A stretch of 64,000 nt of DNA from assembly GCA_035610365.1 (NCBI GenBank), contig CM069432.1:11160001-11224000 (forward strand). Direction: 5' to 3'. The position numbers were made by a program, and so were the translations under genes. How positions within the stretch are numbered: the first letter of the stretch is position 1; every line of letters starts with the position of its first letter. Positions 23,236-36,400 of the stretch are shown one piece after another. The notes beneath the pieces were generated by a model. That model did no database searches, had not been told where the DNA came from, and was given only the letters and a program-made list of their open reading frames with translations. The stretch comes from Aquatica leii (Eukaryota; Arthropoda; Insecta; Coleoptera; Lampyridae).

Positions 23236-25337
23236 TGTTAGATGGTTTTTTCGCAACAAAAAAAAAGAAGCATCGGCTAGCATAGTTTTCCCGGAGAGGG
23301 AGTCGCAGGCTTTGTGATGCTAAGTTATAACTTAAATCCAAAAAAAGGCGCCAAGACGATGAAAGATTAAATTAAGGAGATATCGGCTAACTCAACCCGT
23401 AGCTGGACAAAAACAAATAACGACAGAAGTAACAACACAGAATATACATTTATTTTATCACAGTGTTACGGTAAGAATGATGGGTAACTAAATTTAAATG
23501 GAGCGATGGCCGCAGTAGCTCGGTTCTTATAGGCAAAATGGGGTGGGTTAGAAATTGTGAGGGGAATATTTAAATCAAAGATGTTGTGGTAGATAAAATT
23601 AGTCAAATAGTGATTAGAAATTGTTAGAAATGGGCGCCATACAATTTGTTTAGTTACGGTCCTGTTAAGCAAATTGTAAAAGTTTAACAGGGCTCTAGTA
23701 GTAGCGAAGGGTTGCTGAAAGAAAAACATGGAAGGTTAAGCAATAAATAGCAATCAGTAAATTTGATGTAAATATAATGAATTTAGAATAAATAGCAATT
23801 TACAAAATAATCAATAAAATATTCAATTTTGAATTATGCAAACAAAATATGCGTGAAGTTGAGTAAAACAATGGATAATGGATTCCAAATATTACCAAAA
23901 TACAGGATCTAAATTACCTTGTGTCAAAACAAAAGTAGTAAAGCTAATTTAATTACGTTAGGTTCGCAAAACAAACAAAAAGAAAATTTTAATTTGGGTC
24001 AGCGATCGTTATTCGACAAGACAGTAATTGCAAATTTCAAATACAAAAAAAAATCTTACCTTTATTACTTCGCTGATGAAACTCCGTGCACGGTAATTCT
24101 AGTCAAAGTTTCCTTAAATAAAATATTTTAAACAAACAATTGGCCGTCGGCAAATAACAGCCGAGAATTAGAGTTAGGTTCAAGTTTACTATCTCGTAGA
24201 TCAGAGAATGCGTGACTAAATTTATGTAGGTTAATAGGTCAGTTACAATTACGTTATAAGTCAACAAATTTCAAGGTAAATCAGATAACAACTTTTTATA
24301 GAAACAAGGAGAAATTAAATTAAGTAAATTAAGCCAAAGTTTAAATAACAAAAGTGAATTTTAAATAGCAAAAAAAAATTGTAAAATTTTAAAGTATAAA
24401 GAAAAGTTCTTAAATTTCTAAAGTTGATTAAGCAAGTAGGATAATTTTGATTAAAAGTTCAATGTAGAAAATCAAATCTTTGAGATTTGCACAAATATGA
24501 ATTAATTCACAATAAAACGAAGGTTAACGGTTGGTTTTTTTTTCACTTAGCGTCAGTTAGTGCAATCGAAGTTGACTTCTCAGCGTAGCGTTAGTAGAGT
24601 TTACAGTTGAACAGAGTATTTTGGAAGTTGAAGGAACTCTCACACGTGGAGTAAACAATCCGTTGGAGGAAACATTCATATGAATTAGAACAATTTCGTC
24701 GGGAGAAAAACGCGCTATAAAGAAGAAGGAAGAGAAGCGAAGTTAGATTAACTAAATAAAACAAAAACTAAGTACTTTACCTGGGTATAATAATCCAGCG
24801 TTAAGAAAACTAAGTACACTTTTAAAATGTAAAGTAACTGATAGCCGTAAATATACGATTTTTAGTAATTTTAGGAAAGAAACAGGTTCCGTAGATATAC
24901 TAAAAGTTAGGAAGGTTTCAACGTAATATCCGGTAAAATCACCGTGTTTAAGTAAACGTTAGTACTTCCAAGGTACAGTAAATTTTTGAAGTGATCTCAA
25001 CAAGAGTTTGTCAGGAACTGATTAAAGAAGGAAACAAAGTACCTAAGGTTATAATGACCTCAGAAGATAACAAAATAAATTCGTCAGCAAACTCGTGAGA
25101 ACGCTCGAGTAAATGATATTTTAAACAAAAATATTTATAAGGACTTGTAGAAAAGCAGCATTTAATCACGTATTAAGCGAAGATAATACGCTCTTAATTA
25201 ATCATAAATTACAAATTATCAACTTTAAAATGTAACGAAATAAAGCGTGAGATTAGTAACAACAGCAAATTTCCAGACGTATAACTTAAATAAATAACAC
25301 AGTACCGGATTTAGGAAAATTTGCTCAGGGCGTAACA
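23236..25337 (-). repeat. 5' LTR of gypsy A (about 2.1 kb)
   Basis: Read on the minus strand it opens TGTTACGCCC and closes CCATCTAACA, followed by TTTGGCTGCCCAACTTAAGG, a primer-site-like text. The opening TGTTACG is shared with the LTRs of gypsy D and the solo LTR at 27334. No 3' partner is present, so the limits rest on TG..CA ends and leader position only. Confidence 0.6.
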
Positions 25338-26679
25338 ACAGGCAATAATTCCAAAAAGAACAAAGAAGGTACATAAGTATAAATTTTTCAAACGTTAATA
25401 CATAGGTCGAATCAAATATAAGTTGCGCCCTATACTGGGCAACACGCCGTACAATAAACTGAACTTTTACATACGAAGAAGAAATGACTTTATATGCGCA
25501 GATTTAAAGTTGCAAAAGTATATAACAAAACAAATTAAGCCTCCGAGACTCAACTACGATTTTGTTAAGCACAATATGATCTTTTATTATTATTAATTAT
25601 TAATTGTGTTAATCTAACATGCACATACGGTCAACAACCGACATGACCACCGAAATACAAATCGTAAAATTTGAAATTGTAATACTCATAGTTAGGTTTT
25701 ATCCAGTAGGGGATTAGCTAATGTCGTACTTGCATTACCTAACTAAAACGTACATACGGCTAGCACAAATAAATTTAGTTTTCAAAGCATAAAATCATTT
25801 GAGATAGCAAATGCACAGCGTTTTCCCTCGACTTAACGTAATAATTTATGGTAGTAGCTCCTCTCAAAAGTAATCCAATTTTGAAAGTTTTTCAAACCTT
25901 TTGACGGTGTGAATGGTAATAAATAATAGTAGTTTACGTAACAAGAGTCGAAAGTAAGAAATAGCATGCTATGATTCTTTCGACGAGAGTAATGTACATT
26001 ATTTTTTGTGTTGCCTTTTATAAAATTACATTCTTTTTTGAAAAAATAAAAAAAATTAACAGAAATATAATGTTGGTACTACATTTATTACTAAATCTGT
26101 CACATTTGACATTAACTTTAACATCGTTTTTCTTCAATTTTAACTGGATTTCAAGATTTTTAAATTGATTTTCCACCTGTCGCATACTCGTTCTAATATA
26201 TTAATTGACTCTGAACACTTACTTTTATGTAGATTCCCAGTTTTGATTTTGCCACCCTAGAGCTTTTTTCGTTCATTACGTAACTACACTAACGAACGAA
26301 TATTGCCGTTTGCGATGCTGGCAGCACAAAAATAAATTTTAATAACGGTACGTCATGGAAATTTTCCCAAATATGTCACCTGTTCGTTATCTTCACTGAT
26401 AACGGTGAACGTGTGGAAATCTACTACAGACAATTAAGACAGAATCAAATTAAACCCCGAATAAAGAGAAATATAACGGCTTACCCCTACTCAGCTTGTT
26501 GAGGGTAAAAAATACAGAGCTTACAAAGCTCGTATGTATTGCACCAGGTCTTACAGGAAATGAATAAAATATCCTGTTATAAAATTTGACATTGCCGACG
26601 AAAGAAGTGTCGAGGAAGAAATTTTATACTTGGAAAAATTTTTATACTTGGAAATTGATCTACCAACTTTTTAACATAA
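25338..26679. other. Gene-free stretch between gypsy A and gypsy B
   Basis: No coding segment found. A palindrome-like patch GTTGCGCCCTATACTGGGCAAC at about 25421-25442 resembles an LTR end but has no partner in the window. Confidence 0.35.
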
Positions 26680-29593
26680 CAAATTCTACTTGCTTGTAAT
26701 CACTCTTTAAATCTAACGTGAAAAACCACCGTGATCCTGTGGTCATGTCGTTTAGTTGTCTGTGGTCTACACAAAACTTCGTTGATTTATATTTCTTTTT
26801 TACAAGTATCACTGAGGCTGTTTGAAGATTCAATCGCGCCTTCTTTTTCCATATCCGTAATTATTTGTTCGGCGTTTTCTCTTTTCGCCAAAGAAAGTTG
26901 ACGTGGATGTTGTTATATCGGCCGAGCGTCTCCGGTATTAATTTTTTGTTTTACTACATTAGTACTTCTTTTGGAAAAACTCTCCAGCGCGAACACATCT
27001 TGATATTGCTGGATCAACACTTTAACATTAACCAGCTGGTCTTGACTGAGGTTTTGGCATTTGGAGGTAAGAATGGCCAATAGATGTTGTAGACACTTCT
27101 TTGGCGACGTATCTTCGTTAGCCTTTACGCATCTCACAATTTGAGATACTGGCTTTGACCACGGTCTTCTTTTTTAACGTTACTGGATCTTAGTTGATAT
27201 TTAAGATTCTTACTGGCATCGTGTTTTTCATTCGTACTAAAGTTCTGCCAACGAGTAGTCTTTTTTCAATTTTCCGGAGATTTCCATCTAGGCGTGCCGT
27301 CACCACATTTTCAGTCCTCGCAGGCAGTCACGTTGTTACGTACGAAATTCGTATTACGTACGACCGTGTATATTGACTTGAAATTAGATGCGGGTTTTGA
27401 CGCCCTCTACCGATCGTTTTCTCGTGGTTGTCATTTGACGAAAAATCGTCATACTGTGAATTGCATAAAATGGCCTGTGCGTGTTGAATATTTATTGTAG
27501 CCGCTGCCATCCGGAATAATGGAAATTCAATTGTAATTATATTAATTATATAGAATATTTGAAGCGTTACAGGGTAAGCTATTGCTGTCGTTTATTAAAA
27601 TTCGTTCGTAATTCTTTCTTCGTTTTAACAGCCATTTTCCTCCACTTCGAACATATGTACGTTTCCGATAAAGGGGATATTTGAATAATAATTCTTATTA
27701 AGCAATCACGTTACCGTACACGTGTGCTTTCGGAAGGAGGTTTCCACGCCACGAAAACGGGGTCTCGCTAATCCTTCCCGGTGAAGATATTACTACACGT
27801 GGATGACACGACTAGGTTATCAGCCACCTGTTCTACGTTACGACTTATCTGATTAGATACACAGAAGTACTGTTGAATACCAAAGACAGACGTTGATCGT
27901 CTTATCAGCCACCTGTTTTGATTCGCTGCGTACAGTAGTCGATACATCGGTTTTTATATATATTTAACGAATTATTAATACTAATTGTTTTAGCCTTATA
28001 ACCTTTGTGAGTTGGTGTGTGACACGATTCGTGTTTAATGTTTATTACAGGCCACTGAAGGGGAAAAACGTTTTTCTTTGTGCTAGTGGATGCTGAACTT
28101 CGGGTGAGTTACTTTAATTAATCTTATGTATATCGTTGTCACGAAAAATTACTCACAAACTTTTGATTCATATTAACGTTCGTAAATGCATGTAATGTGT
28201 AGCTACCAATAAGGTAATTAGAATCATTGAATGCGCTGTATCGCATACTGTGTGTAAGTGAAGGATATTTACTTCGATTTACTTTAATTGTGTGTGGTGG
28301 GTTGCCGATACTGTAGGCATCTACGTATTAAATCTTTTCTATAATTCTATAAATTTTACTTGTTACGAAATCAAAGTTTAATACTGTTGTTAATGGTTAT
28401 TGTTAACTCTTCTAGTCTTTAGTATCTCCGAATTCGATGTATAGCGACTATTTTGTTACTATAAGTTAAACTGTGATATCTGTTAACTATAATCTGAAAG
28501 TGATTAAATTTGTTAATTCTCTCTCTTATGGTTATTGTTCCCTACGAACTAATTTGGGGGAACAGCTGAGTAAAAGGATTACGAACCTTCTAGTTTGTTA
28601 CAAGTTTGATCCGTTCTGTTGTGAGCGAGACAGAAGTATTGCTTTGGATCCGCTCTGGCGCCCTGAAACTTTTTTTCTGTATTTATTGTGGACTTCCTTT
28701 GCTTGTAACAACGTCTTCACTCAATAAAACTCGCACAACTGCCTTCTCTGACGAACGAAAAGGAATTTCTTTTTTTCAAATGGAACTCATACTTCTTTAT
28801 AACGTCTTTCCCAGGAAAACTTCTTCCGTGATGTCGGTTACCAGTATTTGATGTCGAGTTTCCCAAACCAATTGTTACTTTGACTTGTCCGTGAGTAGGT
28901 ATTTCTTCGCCCATCGCCGTTTGAAGTCGTACTGTTACTGTTTATGTCTTTTGGTTTTCTAATAACATGTCAGGATGAATTATGGTCTTTGTCGCTCCCT
29001 TGTCAACCTGTAACTGAACACTTCTTCTATTGATCTTGCCAGCGAGATAAATGCTATGCAATTGCTTTCTAGGCGATGCCATTAAAATGGTAATCTCCGG
29101 GGCATGGCTTGTTGAGGTCGGCTTTTGCCCCATTCGGTCGACCTGTTCTAGTTTTTCGGACGCTCTTCTGGTATTCTTTTCGGCTAGTACAGCGTCGTCG
29201 TACGTGACCTATTTCGCCGCAGTTCCAGCTCGTGACTTCTCTTCCTCGAGTTATTTGTTCCAGAAATACAAGTGGCATTATTTCTTCCATGATTTCTTCT
29301 GTGTGCAAGGGTATTTCTGCAGCACAACGGAGCTTATGGCTGCCCCAGTGCGAAGCCTGTTTCGCCGCCTCGAACTTCAAACCATAGTTTAAGGCGTCAT
29401 CCAACGTTTTCGGTCGAGCTTACCGCAGAGTGTGCTGCGTTTTGCTGTCTCGGAGGCCGTCTACAAAGGTTTGAATAGCTAAATGCTCCGAAAAAGTATC
29501 TGGTGCTGTAGGCAGCTTTTTGAACCCGACTTTTACAATTGGAAACTCTACACTGACACCAATGTAACCAATGTAACTCCACACTGACACCAA
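26680..29593 (-). pseudogene. Gypsy B Gag-Pol fragment
   Basis: Gag shows a CCHC knuckle with its first cysteine lost (SWNCGEIGHVRRRC, near 29220). The protease active site reads VDKGATKTIIHPDML near 28990, where DTG or DSG is expected. Downstream in the minus sense, VRVLLSEDV (about 28735) and TACED (about 27320) are continuous once the solo LTR is removed. Then LLVGRTLVRMKNTMPVRIL, INTGDARPI and the RT start KFCVDHRQLNDMT follow. A short piece between LNDMT and TGSRWFFTLDLKSDY is missing. Substitutions at both active motifs plus frame breaks mean no active product. Confidence 0.75.
27334..28710 (+). mobile_element. Solo LTR (1377 bp) inside gypsy B
   Basis: It runs TGTTACGTACG... to ...GCTTGTAACA and is flanked by ACGT on both sides (27330-27333 and 28711-28714). 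Its first 80 bp (including GGGTTTTGACGCCCTCTACC) match the start of the gypsy D LTRs, and CTCTGGCGCCCT near its end is shared too, so it is a solo LTR of that lineage. It contains no ORF of note. Confidence 0.8.
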
Positions 29594-29804
29594 TGTTTTA
29601 AAACTAATATATTTATACACAAAATATTTACACGTTTATAACTACACAAACTAATTAAATCTAACGATATTTAAGAAAAACAATTACACTAATTTATGTA
29701 TTACAATCACTCGAGAAATAATGTCCGCGCATCACTTCTGTTTATCGAAAACTGACACTTGTTTACATTAAAGTCACGTACGTTTATATTCTGTTTTCTT
29801 AACA
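29594..29804 (-). repeat. 5' LTR of gypsy B (211 bp)
   Basis: On the minus strand it opens TGTTAAGAAAACAG and closes GTTTTAAAACA, next to the primer-site text. The leader behind it contains a near-duplicate of ACATTGGTGTCAGTGT (about 29543-29591). Confidence 0.6.
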
Positions 29805-30463
29805 GTTTCAACTTCTAACCTATGCTCACTTTGAATCGTTTTTATATATTTCTGTTATGTATCCCGAGAATTTTCTACATTTTTCCAAACGTTCTAGAAG
29901 TGGAGAATAACTTCATGAACGCTCTCGCAGCTGAAAACAATTTTGCGAATGTTTCAATATTTTTGTATATTGATTTTATGTTTTTAAAACACATGTTTTT
30001 TATGTAATTTTTATATCCAAAAACACATTTATAAAATGTGCATAATGATAATCTTCTGTATTCCCAAAACATTTAATATGCAGTACATAATATTTTAAAT
30101 ACATTTTATGCATATACTTGTATTTACTGGGTTCGTGCTTAGCGTCGCAAGCTTTTGGAATTTTTCGATGTGTTTTTTCACTATATAAATTGAGGCAGAG
30201 CAGTGAGCTTTAAATTAGAAAATAATTTATAGTCATAATGCAAACTAAAATTGTTTTTTGATTTTCTTTATGAATCCATATTATTGTTTATAAATTACAT
30301 TAACTTAGTGTGTAAATTATACTTGCAGTTACGGTAGTTTCGCTGCCTTGTTGTTCGATTACTACATAAACAAAAGCTTATTATTTAATAGTTTTCTTTA
30401 TTTAAAAAATATATATATTGAAAAAAATGAATTCTTTAAAAATTACAAAACAATATAAATATA
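29805..30463. other. 3' flank of the ABC-A gene
   Basis: Between gypsy B and the transporter's stop codon. On the minus strand a polyadenylation signal AATAAA lies at 30402-30397, 62 bp after the stop codon. Nothing else recognised. Confidence 0.5.
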
Positions 30464-33400
30464 TTAAGTTCTTGCAACTGATAAAAATGTTTCTTCTAAC
30501 GAAGTTGTATGGATAACATAATCTTCGATGATCCTATGATTTGTCTTCAATTTCTCAAGTCTAGTGAAAAGGTCACTCCATGTCAGTAAGTAGCTAATAA
30601 TACGATATCTTAACATGATCTGTTGAAAATACATTAATGTTTTTTAATAGTAGTTTATTTAACGAATTTCTGAGTAAATTGGGCGCTTTTTTTCCCAAGA
30701 GGGCATTTTGAAATTCTAGTGAAACGAGGTTTTAAATAGTCTTCGAGGGAAAAAAAGCGTCCAATTCAGACAAGAACGAGTTGAATACAACGTTTTATTG
30801 TCGAAGAGAAACTAGGAGGCCCCCAAAGTATCAAAATCTCTCAAAAATAATTTAAGGTTTATGTGTTAAGTGCGAAAAAACTGTCAAAGACGGTTTACAA
30901 TGGCAAAAAATTAAAATTTATGACAGTTAAGAACAATAATGAAAGAGCAAATTATGATGGATGAGAGACGAGCAAAAAGAAGTGACATAAAGAGAGGAAA
31001 AAGGTAGAATTAAAAATTAGAATTGAAACACAAGCAACGTAAAAAGGAATATAGTAAAACGCGTGTGTGTGGTTAAAAAAAAACTTACTATAAAAGTTAT
31101 ACAAATTTATGTATGACGTAGACTGTTCTAGTATTGCAAATTCAAAATAAATAATAATTATTTATTGTTGGAAACCCGTTACAACTGTGAGAGTGGAGAG
31201 GAACTGTTTGAATTCAAGAATAAAGGTATTTTGTATTCTGTACAGAATAGTAGTTTAGAATATTTGAAATTTACGTAACTACTTATTCAAATAGGAAAAT
31301 TAAGTCTTATAATATTAATTATAATTAAAAATAATTACACTACTATTTACAATTATATTCATTTGTTTGAAAGTTTATAAAAATAAAACAGGTGGAAACA
31401 AAGGTAAGGTTATTAAGAAATACAAGAAAATGAATACAAGAAGTGGAAAAACAATAACAAAAATGGAAGAAACACACACAACGATTATTGGGGAAGAAGT
31501 AGGAGGATATCGGGAAATAGAAGAATTTGAAGCAGAGTTGGAATTTCAACAAGAAAATAATGATAGGATGATAACATAAAAAAGATAATCGAGAACAGAA
31601 AAATAAACCTAAGCCAATTAAGATTGATAAGGAAAATGATGACAGATTTAGCATTTGAAAGATAGTCAAAGAAGATGGATGAACAGATGAAAATAAAAGT
31701 AAAAAAGGTAAATGAAGATGTAGATGACATTAAAAGAAAACAATAACAAATAGAACAAGAAGGAAAAGAATAATTTTTGACACTTAAACAAAGATTAGTA
31801 GGAATTAAAAATAAAATAGAACCATACGAAAAAAAGTTAAACAGTCATGACGACAGTATTAAAAAAATTAAAAAATGAAGTACAAAACAATATGTAGGAA
31901 ATGCAAGAGAGAATCGAAGAAAAGGAATTTCAAGTTAAAGGCAAGATTAGTAAAGAAATCTTTGGACAGATACAAGAACAACAAGTTAAGATAACCAAAA
32001 TAAATGAAGAAATTGAAAGACAAAGAGACACAATTAAAAGTTTAATCGAAGAAAGGGATAGAGAATCGATAACCATTATAGAAAATAACAAAGACGAAGA
32101 TGACCTAAAATTTGAAGGAAATCGAAACATCAATCCGAATGTATTTATAAAAGAATTGGAACAAAAAATTAGAAAATGAATACAAGATGTGGAAAAGGAA
32201 TAACAAAAATGAAAGAAACACATACAACGATTATTGGGGAAGAAGTAGGAGGATATCTAGAAAGAGAAGAATTTGAAGAAGAGTTGGAATTTCAACAAGA
32301 AAATAATGATAGGATGATAACAATGAATAAAGAAAATAATCGAGAACAGAAAAATGAACCTAAACCAATTAAGATTGATAAGGAAACTGATGACAAACTG
32401 AACGAAATCGTTAGGATATTATTAGCACAAATGAAGGAGGACAAAACTGAACAAACCAATGAGAAATGAGATTAATGCAAATTGAACAGAATCACAACGG
32501 ACGGGAAAAAGAGAACTAATATTGTGTATATGCAAACATTTTGAAGATGAGGTTCATAGAAGGGTGGACATCGAAGGAATTTATGACTTGGAGTCATTTC
32601 TACAATTGTTAAAAAGATTTGATGCATTGGTTGAGTTTAAAAACGAGAATAGACCAGGAGAAAGACGATATGGAATAAAATATGCAGAATATTACGGAAC
32701 ATTCAGATATGAGAATCAAATAAGAAACAATGATGGCTATTAAGGTGCTCGAAATCAAGATGAAGCATGGAAAAATCAGAGACCATGGGAAAAAAGGTAT
32801 AACAATAAATATGATAAATAGGGACGATAATCGACTACAATGAGAATATAGATCAACATCACTATCAACATCAAATAAAAATACAAATCATAATTACAGA
32901 AATGATGGGGACTACCAATATTGTAGGATAAAAAATAAAGAAGTAAAAATACAATGTATTGAACATAATATGGGAATAATGAAGAATATTTTGATGTATA
33001 AAGAAGAATTATTTAATAAGGAACCAAGTATAATACAAGATTACACAAACAAGTTAGAAATAGAAAATTCAGGCCACTTTAAGGCAAGGACATATTCAAT
33101 ACCACAAGCTTATAGAACCAGAGTACGGGAAGAAATAAATGATATGCTGGAAAAAGGAAAAATTGAAAGGTTATCTACACATTACATTAATCCAATGGTT
33201 ATAGTGAGGAAGAAAGATGAAAATATCCGTTTATGTTTGGATGCGAGGAAAATAAATCAGCTTACGAAAATTACTAGGAAAATTAAAAGAAGCTCAAGTA
33301 TATACAATATTAGATCGAAAAAATTCATTTTGGTTAGTAAAGTTACACAAAGAATCTAGGAAATACACGGGATTTAATATCGATGGGCGCATATTTCAAT

Positions 33401-36400
33401 TTAGGGTAGTACCATTTGGAATGTCGACATCAAGTGCAGCATTGGTAAGGGCCATGCAAGGAATATTTGAAAGGTGTCAAGAATTTGTAATACACTATGT
33501 GGACGATATATTGATTTATAGCAAGAGTTATGGAGAACAGAAGAACACATAAATTTAGTATTAGAGAGATTAAAAAAAATAGGATGAAGTTAAACATTGA
33601 GAAATGTGAATTTTACAAGGAAAGTGTAAAATTTTTGGGCCAAATAATAGACAAAGATGGTATAAGAATGGAAGAAGATTGTATCGAAGTGATAAAAAAT
33701 TATGTCAGACCAACAAATGTAAGGAAATTAAGAGGAAAAAAATGGTTGAGTCAGGAAAAGAAAGAGAAAGTGAAACAGAGAAGAGAAGTTGTAGAAAGGA
33801 ACATGCAGTAGGGAAAAACAAAAATAAAAGTAGTGACGGTTTGTAGCGGTAGAATGAAAGAGACAAGGAAAAACATAGATGAGATGATAGAAGAGAGGGA
33901 GGAAGAATTGATAATAGTGGGAGGGGACTTCAACGCAAGAATAGGGGAAGAGGGGAGAACACAAGAAAGAAAAGGAACGGGAAAGAAAGAAACAAAAAAC
34001 AAAGTGATAAAAAAAGAGGGAGAAGAATTGCTGGAAATGTGCAACGAAAAAGGGTGGAAAATAATGAATGGGAACAGAGAAGAAGAAGGAATGGGGGAAT
34101 ATACGTACATAGGAGGAAAGGGAGAATAAATAATAGATTTTGTAATGACAAATGAAGAGGCTGGAGAAAATGTGAAGATAGTTAAAGTGGGAAAAAGGGT
34201 AGAGTCAGACCACAAACCACTGGAATTGACAATGGAAGGAAGAGAAATAGAAGAGAGAGAAGAAAGTGAGGAGTACATGACAAAAGAAAAGGTGGACAGA
34301 AGAGGACATAAAAAGATATAAAGAGAAAATAGGGAAAACGGTATGGGTAGGGAAGGGATTACAAGAGAGTGTGGAGGAAATGAAAGAGATGATGGAGAAA
34401 GCAACAAAGAGAGTCAAATTTAGATAGTGGAAGGGGGAAAACAGGATAGAAGAAATAGTGGGATGTAAAATGCAAGGAAGCAAAGAAAAATGCAAGGAGA
34501 GCATTAGAACAGTGGAAAAAAGGGAGAAAAAGAAGAATACAAAGAAGCAGTAAAAATATACAAGATACCATGCGAGAGAAAGGAGGAAGAACAAAAAGAA
34601 ACAAGAGGAGCAGATCAAAAGAATAAAAACGGAATAAGATGTATAGAAGTACCTAAAGAAAGAAAGGAAAAAAACATGAAAAAAGAAATACAAATTAAAG
34701 AATGGGAATTATATTTTAGGAACCTACCGGGAGGGGAAGAATAAAATCAAAAAAAAAAGAAAAGACGCAGTAGTAAGACGGGAAGAAGGAGATAGGGATA
34801 GAATAAATTAAGAAGAAGTAATAGAGGCAATAAAGATAAGATAAAAATACCGACAAGAAAATGTAGCAAAAGAGATGACGGAAATACCAAATAAAATATG
34901 GAAAGCGGAAGAATTCCTGGAGAGATGGAGAAAGAAAATAATATGCCCGATCCATAAAAAAAGAGAAAGAAATAAAGTCAAGAATTACAGAGGGCTAACA
35001 TTATTAAGCACGCAAATGCAAACTTAACCATACGGTGCTGCTAAATAGATACTCAGCAGATCTGATTTGAAAGAAGCTTATTGTATAGGAGTATAAAGAA
35101 GTTGGAACTTTGGAAAAAAGCAAATTTGACAAATCGAAATCTGAGGAAATAGTAAATAGAGAGAAGATAAAAAAAAGTAGGATAGTATTTATCAAAACAA
35201 AAACAAAAAAAAGAAAGTAACAACGGGAAAGCTCCGGATAGCGACAAAGAAAGAAAATCACAATAAACAATGCGACAAGTAGGGGCATAACACTACTAAG
35301 TTTTTTTTTAAATTGCATTTATCGAAACTAGAAGCATAACAGAGTAGACACTAGACAAAGCGCAGGGTGGTTTTTGCAAAAGAAGCAAAACGCAAAACCA
35401 TACCACTATCAAATAAATAATCGCTAAAACACTTCAATACAACAAAAAGACAGACACAAAAAATAAAACCTGAGCGTGTTTAAAACAGTATTCACATCGT
35501 TATTGAGATGCGGATCTGAATAGTGGAGAATGTCAAAAAGAATAAAGAGCAAAGTATAATTAATGGAAATGAAGTTTTTGAGAAGACGCTTAGAAATAGA
35601 ATAAGAAGCATCAAAAGTGACCACCAAATAACCCCAGTTACAAAATTCATAAAAAACCGACAACCAAACTGATGCGAACACATCCAGAAAAAACATGGTG
35701 GTGAAACAAATTTGGGACCCCAACCAGAGAACGCTTCAGAAAACGTAAGATAAGAGGATAGAAAAAAATACTGGAGTCAAGGCGCAAAACATGGCAGGAA
35801 GCAAAGACTATAACCCAAACGAGAAAAGAGTGACGGAATGTGTTTAACGTAAGTGGGAAGAAATGTAACTAAATCGACGCTAGTAAAATTTAACACTCCT
35901 TTCAAAATGGGGTTCACCATGATTATCAAGCGTGTGGTTTTTAATACGGGTTATTTCGATAAGTATGTTACATCGCTAACAAAAATGTCGGTACTACCTT
36001 AGCTGCGCGAAAAATAATTAACGTTCTAAATTTTACGTGAACTAGTTCTAACGGAATATACAACTGTCACAGACCTCGTAGAGGAAATAAACTGGCGGAT
36101 GAATTGTGAGCGTCTCCAAAGCCAACAGATAAAATAGAAGAATTAACAATCTTTAAAATACTAAAATTGATTTCTGATAAAAAAAAAGATGTTATAAATG
36201 GAGAAATTTAAACTTACCGGGAACTTGTCCAGTAAGATATAAACACCTTTGAACATTTTTTCAAATTCGTTTAATAGGTTTTTCAATTCTTGAGAGTCTT
36301 TTTGTAGTCCTGGTACGACTATAACTTTAAATGATGGATCAACATTTCCAACAGGATTTGTTTCTACGTTTTGTTGCGCTTTTATGTATAAAGTGATAAT

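Larger units (their letters stand above)
20940..25337 (-). mobile_element. Gypsy element A, 5' LTR to mid-RT
   Basis: The minus-strand order is 5' LTR (25337-23236), leader (about 23230-22790), Gag (22782-21916), protease (21893-21504) and RT up to 20947. The element stops in mid-RT, so the 3' half is lost. Its leader (22860-23170) matches the leader of gypsy D (46590-46900) in long stretches such as CAAGTAGTATCACTAATAA on the + strand, so A and D belong to one lineage. Confidence 0.8.
26680..29804 (-). mobile_element. Gypsy element B, split by a solo LTR and truncated in RT
   Basis: The 5' LTR (29804-29594) is followed by TTGGTGTCAGTGTGGAG as primer site, then Gag, protease and the start of RT, which ends near 26680. 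A 1377-bp solo LTR (27334-28710) sits between the protease region and RT. The 3' half of Pol and the 3' LTR are missing here. Confidence 0.75.

Noticed and set aside
25421..25442. GTTGCGCCCTATACTGGGCAAC as an LTR end or hairpin terminator.
   Set aside because: No partner repeat, target duplication or adjoining coding region was found.
33751..34407. Long serine/phenylalanine-rich minus-strand frames opposite the LINE copies (also 55391-56542 and 56760-57578).
   Set aside because: They are antisense shadows of the purine-rich LINE coding strand; no domain, and composition fully explained by the opposite strand.
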